Shown here in pieces: positions 24,749 to 32,702 of a DNA stretch of 52,613 nt; positions within the stretch are counted from its first letter, which is position 1, and the number at the start of each line of letters is the position of its first letter. A program made the position numbers and the translations under genes. Below the pieces are notes generated by a model that was given only the letters and a program-made list of their open reading frames with translations, was not told the DNA's origin and did not search any database. Origin of the DNA: Saccharopolyspora oryzae. Its GTDB lineage: Bacteria; Actinomycetota; Actinomycetes; Mycobacteriales; Pseudonocardiaceae. Location: assembly GCF_027853915.1 (NCBI RefSeq), contig NZ_JAQGLA010000047.1, forward strand, positions 1-52,613, read 5' to 3'.

Positions 24749-26512
24749 CTAAGGCTGTCGGATCAACTGGTCGAGTCGGGCCTGGGTGAGAACCCGCGGC
24801 AGTTGGGTTTGTGGTGTGTTGCCGATGACCAACGGTCGCATCATCTCCACGGCACCGCCGGTGCTTGCACCGTCCTCATGGGAGAGAATGTGGCAGTGCC
24901 AGACCGAGGCACCTGGGACGGTGAACGTGCCCGCCCACGCGGTGATGTAGTCCGGCGGAGAAACGAAATCTTCCTTTGGACCGGTTTCGTAAGGACGAGG
25001 CGGTTCGAACGGTCCGATGCTGGACGGTACGGGTTTTCCGTTGGCGTCCCACTGGCCGACATGCCAGCGCCCGATCAGCCGCAGTTCGACCATGTGCAGA
25101 TGGATCGGGTGTGAGTCTGGGCTGTGGTTTCGCATGGCCCACGTCTCGGTCGAGTTCAGCTGGGGCGTCTCGGTCGGTGGGTCAAGGAAGTTCAGCAGCT
25201 GGTCTTTGTCTCCGAGCTGCGGCACACCAGGAGTGGCCTCGCCGGCCTGCACTGTCCGCAGCCGGGACCGAGCCAGCAGAGCCTCGGGCGGAAGGACGTT
25301 GTTCGTCTCCGGCAGGACCTTCGGGATTCGAGACTTATCCGGTGAGCTGGTCGAAGTCCCAACGTCGAACCGCATGATTTGAGGAATTCCGCCCCCGGTG
25401 GGGTCGACATCGTCCATAGGGCCGAGAGGCGTCGGAGCGTTGTTGGACAGCACCCAGTTCTGGTCATTGTGGCCGGTGAAGTCGACGACCACCTTGTACC
25501 GCTCCCCGGGGCCGATGAGCAGCTCGTCGACAGGGGCCGGGTGGAACAGGTACCCGGAGTCGCTGGCCACCACGGTCATCTTGGGCGGTGCAGAGGCCGT
25601 CGGGCCACTAGCTTGCTTGAGGCTCACGCGGTAGAAGCGGGAATCGGAGCCGTTGAGCAGGGTGAAGGTGTAACGGCGCGGTTCGACTTGCTGCTTCGGG
25701 GCGACCGCGCCGTTGACCACCGGCAGATCCCCGAAGAACTCGGGGTTAGCGTGGTTGTAGCACAACGTGTAGTCGGGATTGAAGGACTTGTCCTGGATCG
25801 CGAAGCTTTTGGCAAAGTCGCCCTTGGGAAGCGGGAAGTTCTCTTCCCGTTCATCGGTGTTGGGCATGAAGCCCGCGAGGCCCTCGTACACGTGGTACGA
25901 GGTGTTTTCGTGATCGTGGTCGTGGTACCACAGCGGGCCTGCGGCCTGGTCGTTGGGGTAATGGTTCGTTCGCGAGGCCCCCGGCGGGATCTCCGGTTGA
26001 ATGGGCTCGGGTGAACCGTCGCTGGGAGCCGGCTGCAGACCAGCGTGACGGTGGGTGGTGATCTTGTTGTTGTTGTTCGGCTGGTCGAACGGGAATATCG
26101 GAGTTCCGGCCGCTGGTAGATCGTTGACCACCGTCACATCGATCGGCTTGCCCTTGTGCGTGGTGATCGTCGGGCCGAGGTAGTCCACTGCCGCATTCGG
26201 CGTGCTGTACCCCAAGGTCCGCACGGCGGGCCAATCGCTGTGGAACGCGTGGCTACCGACATGCGCGGTGAGGGTGTAGTGACCGGGCGCGTCAGGCTTG
26301 GCCGCGGGGGGCTGTTGGACCTCGTCTTTGAAAAACGTCGGCACGGGGGATGGCCCGCACGGCACGGCTGCCTCAGCTTTCGGGGCAAGTGGGGCGGCAG
26401 ATACGAACAATCCCGTACCCACCATTGCCACGCTGGTAAAAGCTCCCAGCACACGTATCCGCGCTGGGCGTCTTTCAGGTCGCCAACGGCGGCGCAGCCT
26501 CTTGTTACCCAC
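24749..26512 (-). CDS. Secreted multicopper oxidase (CotA/bilirubin-oxidase-like)
   Basis: The 587-aa protein begins at GTG 26512 with GAGGGAG six bases upstream; the open frame extends further but lacks sense. A long basic N-terminal signal (KRLRRRWRPERRPARIR then a hydrophobic stretch ending PKAEA) suggests export. Copper-ligand motifs are all present in order: THRHAGLQP, WYHDHDHENT, SHPIHLHMVEL and VWHCHILSHEDGASTGGAVEMM with the type 1 Met ligand region. It should oxidise phenolics, bilirubin-like compounds or metals with O2. Its DNA is visibly richer in A/T than its neighbours (for example GTTGTTGTTGTT near 26060), which may indicate a different origin. Confidence 0.92.
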   Translation of the reverse strand: MGNKRLRRRWRPERRPARIRVLGAFTSVAMVGTGLFVSAAPLAPKAEAAVPCGPSPVPTFFKDEVQQPPAAKPDAPGHYTLTAHVGSHAFHSDWPAVRTLGYSTPNAAVDYLGPTITTHKGKPIDVTVVNDLPAAGTPIFPFDQPNNNNKITTHRHAGLQPAPSDGSPEPIQPEIPPGASRTNHYPNDQAAGPLWYHDHDHENTSYHVYEGLAGFMPNTDEREENFPLPKGDFAKSFAIQDKSFNPDYTLCYNHANPEFFGDLPVVNGAVAPKQQVEPRRYTFTLLNGSDSRFYRVSLKQASGPTASAPPKMTVVASDSGYLFHPAPVDELLIGPGERYKVVVDFTGHNDQNWVLSNNAPTPLGPMDDVDPTGGGIPQIMRFDVGTSTSSPDKSRIPKVLPETNNVLPPEALLARSRLRTVQAGEATPGVPQLGDKDQLLNFLDPPTETPQLNSTETWAMRNHSPDSHPIHLHMVELRLIGRWHVGQWDANGKPVPSSIGPFEPPRPYETGPKEDFVSPPDYITAWAGTFTVPGASVWHCHILSHEDGASTGGAVEMMRPLVIGNTPQTQLPRVLTQARLDQLIRQP

Positions 26513-27078
26513 ACCAACTCCCTCAAGTTCTCGACCGGTGACACGCGCCCTGAACGGCACCGTGGTGATCCACATGTTCTGAGCGCACCAAGTAAGACTC
26601 CGGCAGCTTTCTTGATCACCTGATGGCTTTGGGGGGATGGATAGGTCATTGGAGCGACAACAAGCACGCGATCGATTGATCGTCCACATGGGACATCGAT
26701 CAGCAGAGCCGATCAGTTCCACGTTCATGCATCAACTGAGATCGACGTGTCAAGCATCGGCCGAGATCTCACACGAGGAAGGACGTGCACGTTGCCGAAT
26801 TGCGCCCTACGGGATCAAGGCGCCGCCTTCGGCGGTGCAGCCGGACGTCCTGGCTCGGCGCTTGCGCGTGCGGCCTGGCGGCGGTTCGCGCGCCGGCCAC
26901 CGCCCGGCCGACGAACGGCAGGCGCAGAATCCATGAAGTTGATCCATGGAAAGAACACTTCATGCCGGGGTTCTGCGCTTTTCTGTTGCACCGCAACAGG
27001 TTCGACGTGTCCCAACCGTCCCGAATCGGGAACTGCTCAACGCCACCGAAGGTTACTCGGCAAGGCTCACTCGCCCGG
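26513..27078. other. 566-bp stretch without a supported gene
   Basis: It carries the oxidase promoter region and lies past the 3' end of znuB. Small inverted repeats are visible (GATCGATTGATC near 26672; CATGAAGT and ACTTCATG near 26934-26968). The base composition is mixed, part A/T-richer than average and part very GC-rich, and ORFs are short without ribosome sites. It may be a junction or decayed sequence; nothing is identifiable. Confidence 0.45.
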
Positions 27079-27957
27079 TCAGGTGGTGGCCGGGGTTCGG
27101 GTCAGGCGGCTGAGGCGGCGTTTGCCGATGACCCGGCAGGCCAGGTAGATCACGAACGAGATGATCGTGACGAAGGCGCTCACCGGAGCTCCCGGGGCCA
27201 GCGACAGGACGATGCCGCCCAGGACTGCGACCTCGGCGAAGACCACGGCCAGCACGGTCGCCTTGAGCGGGCTCGCGGTCACCCGAGCCGCCGCAGCGCC
27301 CGGGGTCACCATCAGCGCCAGCACCAACAGCGCACCGACGGTGTGCACGCCGAGCGCGGTCGCCACGCCGACGAGCACCGCGAACAGCGGCGTCAGCACC
27401 CGGGCCGGCACCCCGCGCGCAGCCGCGACGTCGGGATCAACGCTGGCGAACAGCAGCGGCCGGTAGACGAAGCCGAACACCACCAGCACGAGCACCGCGC
27501 TGGCGGTGAGCAGCAGGACGTCGGTCGAGTCCACCCCGACGATCTGGCCGACGAGCAGGCTGAACTTGTTCGCGGTGCGCTCCGGGTTCAACCACAGCAG
27601 CAGCACGCCCACGCCCAGGCCGAACGACAGGATCGCGCCGATCACCGAGTCCCGCTCGGTACCGCGCTGACCCAGCAGGCCCAGCAGCAACGCCGCCACC
27701 ACAGCCCCGGCCAGCGCGCCGACGCCCACGCTGACGCCGACCAGCAACGCCGCCGCGGCACCGGTGAAGGCCAGCTCAGCGGTGCCGTGCACGGCGAAGG
27801 ACATCTTCCGCGCCACCACGAGCGGCGCCAGGCACCCCGACACCAGGCCGAGCGCCGCGGCGGCCAGCAGCGCCTGCTGGACGAACGGGTAGCCGAGCAG
27901 GTTCACCATCGTGCTGAAGTCGAAGAGCTTGCTCAGCGCCTCGGTCATCGCGTTCAC
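27079..27957 (-). CDS. znuB: Zinc/manganese ABC transporter permease ZnuB
   Basis: The 292-aa membrane protein of the ABC-3 family has about eight helices: YPFVQQALLAAAALGLVSGCLAPLVVARKMSF at the N terminus with the typical MSF-HGT-EL-F pattern (MSFAVHGTAELAFTGAA), then ALGVHTVGALLVLALMVTPGAAA. It is the last gene of znuACB. GTG 27957 overlaps the znuC stop (GTGA). It forms the channel for metal released by ZnuA. Confidence 0.92.
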   Translation of the reverse strand: MNAMTEALSKLFDFSTMVNLLGYPFVQQALLAAAALGLVSGCLAPLVVARKMSFAVHGTAELAFTGAAAALLVGVSVGVGALAGAVVAALLLGLLGQRGTERDSVIGAILSFGLGVGVLLLWLNPERTANKFSLLVGQIVGVDSTDVLLLTASAVLVLVVFGFVYRPLLFASVDPDVAAARGVPARVLTPLFAVLVGVATALGVHTVGALLVLALMVTPGAAAARVTASPLKATVLAVVFAEVAVLGGIVLSLAPGAPVSAFVTIISFVIYLACRVIGKRRLSRLTRTPATT

Positions 27958-28799
27958 GCCTCGTCAGCCTCTTCCACGTGGCAGTGGTCGTGGTCGTCGG
28001 CACCGGCGACCACCAGCCGACCGCCGACGCGGGCGACCTCGATGTCGGTGCGGTACAGCTCGGACAGGGTCGCCGAGTTCATCACCTCGTCCGGGGTGCC
28101 GACCCGGAACCGGCCGTCGACCAGGTAGAGCACCCGGTCGACCAGCGGCAGCACCGGGTTGATCTCGTGCGTCACGAACAGCACCGCGGCCCCGGCCCGA
28201 CGCGCCTGGTCGGCGATCAACCGGCTCACCTTGCGCTGGTGCGCGATGTCCAGCGACAGCAGCGGCTCGTCGCACAGCAGCACCGACGGGTCGCTGACCA
28301 GCGCCTGTGCCACCCGCAGCCGCTGCTGCTCACCGCCGGAGAGCAGCCCCAGCGGCATCCGCGCGTACGGCGTCGCCTCGACGGCCTCCAGCGCGGCGGC
28401 GACCCGGCGCTTGCGCTCGCGGCGGCTGCCGAACCCGATGCCCCAGTGGTGCCCGTCCAGACCGAACCCGACGAGGTCGCTGCCGCGCACCGTCACGGTG
28501 GCTTCCAGCGCCCGCTGCTGCGGGATGTAGCCGATCCGGTTGCTGCCGCGGCGCGCCGGTTCGCCGGCGATCTCCACGCTGCCCGCGCTCAGCGACTGCA
28601 GTCCGAGCAGCACCTTGAGCAGGCTGGTCTTGCCGGAACCGTTCGGCCCGAGCACGGCCAGGAACTCGCCGGGAGCGACTTCCAGGTCGAGCCCGGACCA
28701 CAGGGTCCGGCTGCCGTAGGCGAGCGCAGCGTCCTGCAGCCGCACCGCCGGAGCGGTGGGCGGCGCGATGGCCTGCGCGGTCTCGGGTTTGGCGGTCAT
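27954..28799 (-). CDS. znuC: Zinc ABC transporter ATPase ZnuC
   Basis: The 281-aa ATPase has Walker A VLGPNGSGKTSLLKVL, Q-loop GYIPQQRAL, signature LSGGEQQRLRVAQAL, Walker B VLLCDEPLLSLD, and H-loop VLFVTHEIN. The C terminus ends in a His/Asp/Glu cluster (DDHDHCHVEEADEA), as seen in several ZnuC proteins. It begins three bases after the znuA stop and overlaps znuB. Confidence 0.94.
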   Translation of the reverse strand: MTAKPETAQAIAPPTAPAVRLQDAALAYGSRTLWSGLDLEVAPGEFLAVLGPNGSGKTSLLKVLLGLQSLSAGSVEIAGEPARRGSNRIGYIPQQRALEATVTVRGSDLVGFGLDGHHWGIGFGSRRERKRRVAAALEAVEATPYARMPLGLLSGGEQQRLRVAQALVSDPSVLLCDEPLLSLDIAHQRKVSRLIADQARRAGAAVLFVTHEINPVLPLVDRVLYLVDGRFRVGTPDEVMNSATLSELYRTDIEVARVGGRLVVAGADDHDHCHVEEADEA

Positions 28800-28802
28800 G
28801 CC

Positions 28803-29759
28803 TCAGCGATTCTGGTTGAGGGCGCTCTGGAGCGCTGTGATCTGGGCGTCCATCCACTGCACGTAGGTCTTGCCCTCGGGCAGGGTTTCGGTCATCTCCA
28901 CGACCGGGATCTGGTTCTGCTCGGCGGCGCTGCGCACGTTGCGGGTGACCGGCGATTCAGTCTGCGGGTTGTAGACGACCGCCGCCGCCTGCTTGCCGTT
29001 GATCGCGTTCTGGATCTCGGCGACCGCCGCGGCCGACGGGTCGGACTCGGCCTCGATGGCGTTGACGAACGACTGCGGGGTGACGTCGCGCAGCTGGGCG
29101 GACTCGATCAGGTAGTGCGCGACCGGCTCGGTGACGATCACCGGCTTGCCGTTGGCGGACTTGGCGATCTCGCCGACCTTGCCCTCCAGCGCTTCGACCT
29201 CGGCCTCGAACTGCCCGGCCGCCTGGTGGAACTGCTCGGCCTTGCCGGGCTGGAGCTTGCCGAGCTCGTCGGCGACCTGGTCGGCGACCTGGTGCACGAC
29301 GTGCAGGTCGTACCAGACGTGCTCGTTCACCGAGTGGTCGTGACCAGCGTGTCCGTGGTCGTGACCGGCGTGCTCGCCCTCGGGGTGCTCACCCTCGTCC
29401 GCGACGGCTTGCACGGTGGGCTTCTGGCCGTTGCTGCGGAGGATCTCCTCGATGAACGAGTCGTAGCCGCCGCCGTTGAACACCACCAGGTGCGCGTCGG
29501 TGACCTTCGCGGCGTCCTGCGGGGTGCTCTCGTACGAGTGCGGGTCGGCGTTGGGGTCGCTGACGATCGACTCGACCTCGACGGCGTCGCCGCCGACGGC
29601 CTGCGCGACGCTGCCCCAGACGCTGGTGGAGGCGACGACCTTGATCTTGTCGTCCGGTCCGGGTGCGGTCGGTCCCCCGGTTCCGCAGGCTGTCAGTGCG
29701 AGGGCGGCAGCGGCCAGTCCGGCCACGGCGGTGGACGCAGAGCGACTGCGAGAGGTCAT
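28803..29759 (-). CDS. znuA: Zinc-binding lipoprotein ZnuA
   Basis: The 318-aa lipoprotein of the cluster A-I metal binders starts at ATG 29759, with TAGGAG eight bases upstream. The signal peptide ends in the lipobox LTAC. A His/Asp/Glu-rich loop (about 120-145: GEHAGHDHGHAGHDHS) is typical of Zn rather than Mn binders. Metal-ligand regions include DPHSYE, NEHVWYDL and VTEPVAHYL. It is the first gene of the operon. A palindrome overlapping a -35-like TTGACA lies upstream at 29819-29836 and may be a Zur-type operator; Zur itself is not in the window. Confidence 0.94.
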   Translation of the reverse strand: MTSRSRSASTAVAGLAAAALALTACGTGGPTAPGPDDKIKVVASTSVWGSVAQAVGGDAVEVESIVSDPNADPHSYESTPQDAAKVTDAHLVVFNGGGYDSFIEEILRSNGQKPTVQAVADEGEHPEGEHAGHDHGHAGHDHSVNEHVWYDLHVVHQVADQVADELGKLQPGKAEQFHQAAGQFEAEVEALEGKVGEIAKSANGKPVIVTEPVAHYLIESAQLRDVTPQSFVNAIEAESDPSAAAVAEIQNAINGKQAAAVVYNPQTESPVTRNVRSAAEQNQIPVVEMTETLPEGKTYVQWMDAQITALQSALNQNR

Positions 29760-29818
29760 CGACCGCACTCCTAGGTGATCAGTTTTGCGCAGCAGGCTGA
29801 CGACTTACTGCGAACGGT

Positions 29819-29836
29819 AACGGAAACCGTTGTCAA
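29819..29836 (-). promoter_or_regulatory. Candidate promoter/metalloregulator operator of znuACB
   Basis: On the minus strand TTGACA (29836-29831) runs straight into the palindrome AACGG-TTT-CCGTT (29831-29819), about 60 bp before znuA. A repressor bound here would cover the -35. A Zur link is inferred from the gene it precedes; the sequence is not an obvious match to the Streptomyces Zur box. Confidence 0.45.
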
Positions 29837-29915
29837 CTACAGTCTAAGCACGTCGACTTGCAACACTCCACCGAGTGGGTTATTCCCCACCTCAAGAGCC
29901 GCCCCGAGACGCGAA

Positions 29916-29943
29916 GACGCCCCCACCAGGAGGCGGGGGCGTC
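29916..29943. terminator. Terminator downstream of msiK
   Basis: GACGCCCCCACC (29916-29927) pairs with GGCGGGGGCGTC (29932-29943) with one mismatch and a 4-base loop. It is 27 bp after the msiK stop on the minus strand. Confidence 0.75.
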
Positions 29944-29969
29944 AGCCGTCGGGGTGCGCGCTCGGCGTG

Positions 29970-31064
29970 TCAGGCGGCCAGGCGGGCTCCGGTCTCCGGG
30001 TGGAACAGGTGCACCTCGCTGTGGTCGCGCAGGGACACCTTGACCTGCTGCCCCAACGCCGGCGGCGTCCGGCCGTCGGCCCGGACCACGAAACGCTCCT
30101 GCGAGCCGCCGATGTCCATGGCGCCGTGGATCAGCGCGTCCGCACCCAGCTCCTCAACGAGCTCGACGGTCATGGCCAGCCCGTCGTCCTCGCTGGAGAC
30201 CAGCGACAACGCCTCCGGCCGCACACCGAAGGTCACCTTCTCCAGACCATCCGCGGCGGCCAGCGCCTGGCGCGAAAGCGGAATGGTGGTGCCGTCCAGC
30301 ACCGCCCCCTCGCCGGTCAGCGGCACCGTCTTGAGGTTCATCGCGGGCGATCCGATGAACCCGGCCACGAACGCGTTCGCCGGGTTCTCGTACAGCTCCC
30401 GCGGGCTGGCGCACTGCTGCAGCACGCCGTCCTTGAGCACCGCGACCCGGTGCCCCATCGTCATCGCCTCGACCTGGTCGTGGGTGACGTAGATGGTGGT
30501 GGTGCCCAGCCGCTTCTGCAGCGCGGCGATGTTCGCGCGGGTCTCCACCCGCAGCTTGGCGTCGAGGTTCGACAGCGGCTCGTCCATCAGGAACACGCTG
30601 GGCTCGCGGACGATCGCGCGCCCCATCGCGACCCGCTGCCGCTGACCACCGGAGAGCGCCTTGGGCTTGCGGTCCAGGTACTTCTCCAGGTCCAGCATCC
30701 GCGCCGCTTCGGTGACCTTGTCCTTGATGACGTCCTTGGGCGTCTTGCGGAGCTTGAGCGCGAAGCCCATGTTCTCGGCCACGGTCATGTGCGGGTACAG
30801 CGCGTAGGACTGGAACACCATCGCGATGTCCCGGTTCTTCGGCGGGGTGTGCGTGACGTCGCTGCCGCCGATGGTGATGCCGCCCTCGTCGACGTCCTCC
30901 AGGCCGGCGAGCATCCGCAACGCCGTCGACTTGCCCGAACCGGACGGTCCGACCAGCACCAGGAACTCGCCGTCGGCGATGTCCAGCTCCAGCTGGTCGA
31001 CGGCCCTGACCGGCGGATTCCCCTGGTACACGCGAGACGCGTTGACGTATGCAACCTCAGCCAT
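29970..31064 (-). CDS. msiK: Multiple-sugar import ATPase MsiK/UgpC type
   Basis: The 364-aa ATPase has Walker A VGPSGSGKSTALRML, Q-loop MVFQSYALYPHM, signature LSGGQRQRVAMGRAI, Walker B VFLMDEPLSNLD, and the C-terminal MalK-type TOBE domain (VTFGVRPEALSLV). In Streptomyces, MsiK energises many sugar importers whose operons lack an ATPase, including DasABC. Here dasABC at 6939-9987 also lacks one, so functional pairing is likely but inferred. ATG 31064 begins MAEVAYVNASRVY. It is divergent from a LacI-family regulator, with similar motifs before both genes. Confidence 0.92.
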   Translation of the reverse strand: MAEVAYVNASRVYQGNPPVRAVDQLELDIADGEFLVLVGPSGSGKSTALRMLAGLEDVDEGGITIGGSDVTHTPPKNRDIAMVFQSYALYPHMTVAENMGFALKLRKTPKDVIKDKVTEAARMLDLEKYLDRKPKALSGGQRQRVAMGRAIVREPSVFLMDEPLSNLDAKLRVETRANIAALQKRLGTTTIYVTHDQVEAMTMGHRVAVLKDGVLQQCASPRELYENPANAFVAGFIGSPAMNLKTVPLTGEGAVLDGTTIPLSRQALAAADGLEKVTFGVRPEALSLVSSEDDGLAMTVELVEELGADALIHGAMDIGGSQERFVVRADGRTPPALGQQVKVSLRDHSEVHLFHPETGARLAA

Positions 31065-31083
31065 ATGTGACGCACCTTTCACT

Positions 31084-31110
31084 GAACCGGTCCCGAAACC
31101 GTAACCGGTC
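31084..31110. promoter_or_regulatory. Candidate LacI-family operator region upstream of msiK
   Basis: ACCGGTCC occurs twice (from 31086 and from 31103), with GAAACCGTAACCGG between. Read on the minus strand it gives GGTTACGGTTTCG, close to the CCGTTACGGTTCC beside the LacI gene. Confidence 0.5.
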
Positions 31111-31231
31111 CCACACGAAAGGTCATCCCCTCGAATGAACCAACTCTCTGCGTGATCACTCTGCGTCGCTCCGTGTTCGCGGCTCGAACATGAGTGGGAT
31201 CTGCATCATGCTCACTTCACCGAGGGGTACT

Positions 31232-31246
31232 GAACCGTTACGGTTC
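31232..31246. promoter_or_regulatory. Palindromic operator just upstream of the LacI-family gene
   Basis: GAACCG-TTA-CGGTTC is a perfect 6-bp inverted repeat with a 3-base centre, ending four bases before the ATG. It is probably an autoregulatory operator. Confidence 0.6.
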
Positions 31247-31250
31247 CTCC

Positions 31251-32351
31251 ATGGCGCGGTCAACGAATGCCCGGCGGCCTGCGACGCTCGCCTCGCTCGC
31301 TGCAGAACTCGGGGTCTCCAGGACCACGGTTTCGAATGCGTACAACCGTCCTGACCAGCTCTCACCCGAGCTGCGCAAGCGGGTGCTCGAGACGGCTCGC
31401 CGCCTCGGCTACCCCGGTCCGGACCCGGTTGCGCGTTCCCTGCGCACCCGGAAGGCGGGTGCGGTCGGCTTGCTGCTCACCGAGAACCTCTCCTACGCGT
31501 TCCGCGATCCGGGCGCCGTCGGCTTCCTCGAAGGGCTGGCGCTGGCCTGCGAGGACGCCGGACAGGGCCTGACCCTCATCCCGGCAAGCCCCGAGCGCGA
31601 GGACGTCGCAGCGGTGCACCGCGCCGGCGTGGACGGCTTCGTCGTCTACTCCGTTCCCGAGGACGACCCGCACCTGGCGGCCGTTCTCGAGCGCCCGGTG
31701 CCGGTGGTGGTCTGCGACCAGCCCCGGCTGGACAACGTCGACTGGGTCGGCCCGGACGACCGCAAGGCCATCAAGAGCGTCGCCGACCACCTGATCGGGC
31801 TCGGCCACCGCCGCATCGGCGTGCTCTGCATGCGCCTGGCGCGCGGCCGCAACGACGGCCCCGCGTCCGTGCAGCGGCAGGCCAACGCCAGCTTCCACGT
31901 GCAGAAGGCCCGGCTGACCGCGCTGGCGGAAGCCTTCAGCGAAGCAGGCGTCGACTGGACGACGGTCCCGGTCGTGGAGCGCTTCGACCACACCACGGCG
32001 TCCGGCGCGTCGGCGGCGGCCCAGCTGCTGGAGATCGACCCGGACATCACCGCGATCGTGTGCACCTCGGACATACTGGCCCTCGGCGCGCTCAGCGAGG
32101 CCCGCAACCGCGGCCTGCGGGTTCCGGAGGACCTGACGATCACCGGTTTCGACGGCATCCCGGACGCCGAGCGGGCGGGCCTGACGACGGTGCGCCAGCC
32201 GTGGCTGGAGAAGGGCCGCGCAGCGGGTCGCCTGCTGCTGGAGACCAGCGAGCCGGGCCGTCCCCGCCACATCCAGCTGGAGACCCAGCTGATCACCGGC
32301 AGCACCTCGGCCCCACCCCGCTCCGCAGAAGAGCGCTGGTTCGGCCCGTAA
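31251..32351 (+). CDS. LacI-family transcriptional regulator
   Basis: The 366-aa regulator has an N-terminal HTH (PATLASLAAELGVSRTTVSNAYNRP) with hinge helix (PDPVARSLRTRK), then a periplasmic-binding-protein-like effector domain (GAVGLLLTENLSYAF, HLIGLGHRRIGVLC, AIVCTSDILALGAL, ITGFDGIPDAERAGLTTVRQP). ATG 31251 is chosen because the HTH begins right after it and the upstream extension crosses a palindromic operator. It probably controls itself and the divergent msiK. The inducer is unknown. Downstream it is convergent with the spermidine synthase-like gene across a repeat-filled region. Confidence 0.9.
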   Translation: MARSTNARRPATLASLAAELGVSRTTVSNAYNRPDQLSPELRKRVLETARRLGYPGPDPVARSLRTRKAGAVGLLLTENLSYAFRDPGAVGFLEGLALACEDAGQGLTLIPASPEREDVAAVHRAGVDGFVVYSVPEDDPHLAAVLERPVPVVVCDQPRLDNVDWVGPDDRKAIKSVADHLIGLGHRRIGVLCMRLARGRNDGPASVQRQANASFHVQKARLTALAEAFSEAGVDWTTVPVVERFDHTTASGASAAAQLLEIDPDITAIVCTSDILALGALSEARNRGLRVPEDLTITGFDGIPDAERAGLTTVRQPWLEKGRAAGRLLLETSEPGRPRHIQLETQLITGSTSAPPRSAEERWFGP

Positions 32352-32367
32352 CACCCGCAGTTTCAAT

Positions 32368-32616
32368 GAGGCTTTTCCATCCTCGTCCTGCGTAGCGGTG
32401 CAAGTGGCGGAACCTCAGCGCCCGCCTGGACTCCGGGTGCCCGACTTTATGTATGCCAATACACGGCAGTCGGGCCGTCCTCGCCAGGCGAACGCTGAGA
32501 ACCCGCGGCGGCGCAAGCGCCGAGGGTGGGCTATGCGCCTGCGGCGCATGCGACTCTTGCCGCGCGGTGCCGGACGTGCCTCGCGGTCGCAGCCCGGACA
32601 GGATGAAAAAGGCTCG
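32368..32616. mobile_element. 249-bp MITE-like element inserted in a CAATTG palindrome
   Basis: The ends form imperfect inverted repeats: GAGGCTTTTCCATCCT at the left and, reading inward from the right end, CGAGCCTTTTTCATCCT. The flanks GCAGTTTCAAT and ATTGAAACTGC rebuild one intact 20-bp palindrome if a 2-bp AT target duplication is removed. No transposase is encoded. It contains the 168-bp structured repeat (32382-32549). Confidence 0.7.
32382..32549. repeat. 168-bp structured repeat, copy A
   Basis: About 94% identical by eye to 51356-51523 with equal length and no gaps. It contains several small hairpins: GCCCGACT/AGTCGGGC, TGTAT/ATACA, CGGCGC-AA-GCGCCG and ATGCGCC-TGC-GGCGCAT. Confidence 0.85.
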
Positions 32617-32648
32617 ATTGAAACTGCGGATCCCGTGCCCGGGTTTTG

Positions 32649-32666
32649 CAGTTTCAATTGAAACTG
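32649..32666. repeat. CAATTG-centred palindrome, copy 9
   Basis: CAGTTTCAATTGAAACTG is perfect and lies 37 bp from the 3' end of the spermidine synthase-like gene. Confidence 0.9.
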
Positions 32667-32702
32667 TGTTCAGTCGCGGCTGAAACCTGCGGGCGGTCCG
32701 GG

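Larger units (their letters stand above)
32352..32702. other. 351-bp repeat-filled convergent intergenic region
   Basis: It contains an interrupted CAATTG palindrome (halves 32357-32367 and 32617-32627), the 249-bp element that splits it, and an intact copy at 32649-32666. There is no gene. Confidence 0.7.

Noticed and set aside
26850..26890. Third degenerate copy of the 168-bp repeat
   Set aside because: Only a 14-base GC-rich word is shared in reverse orientation; the rest does not align.
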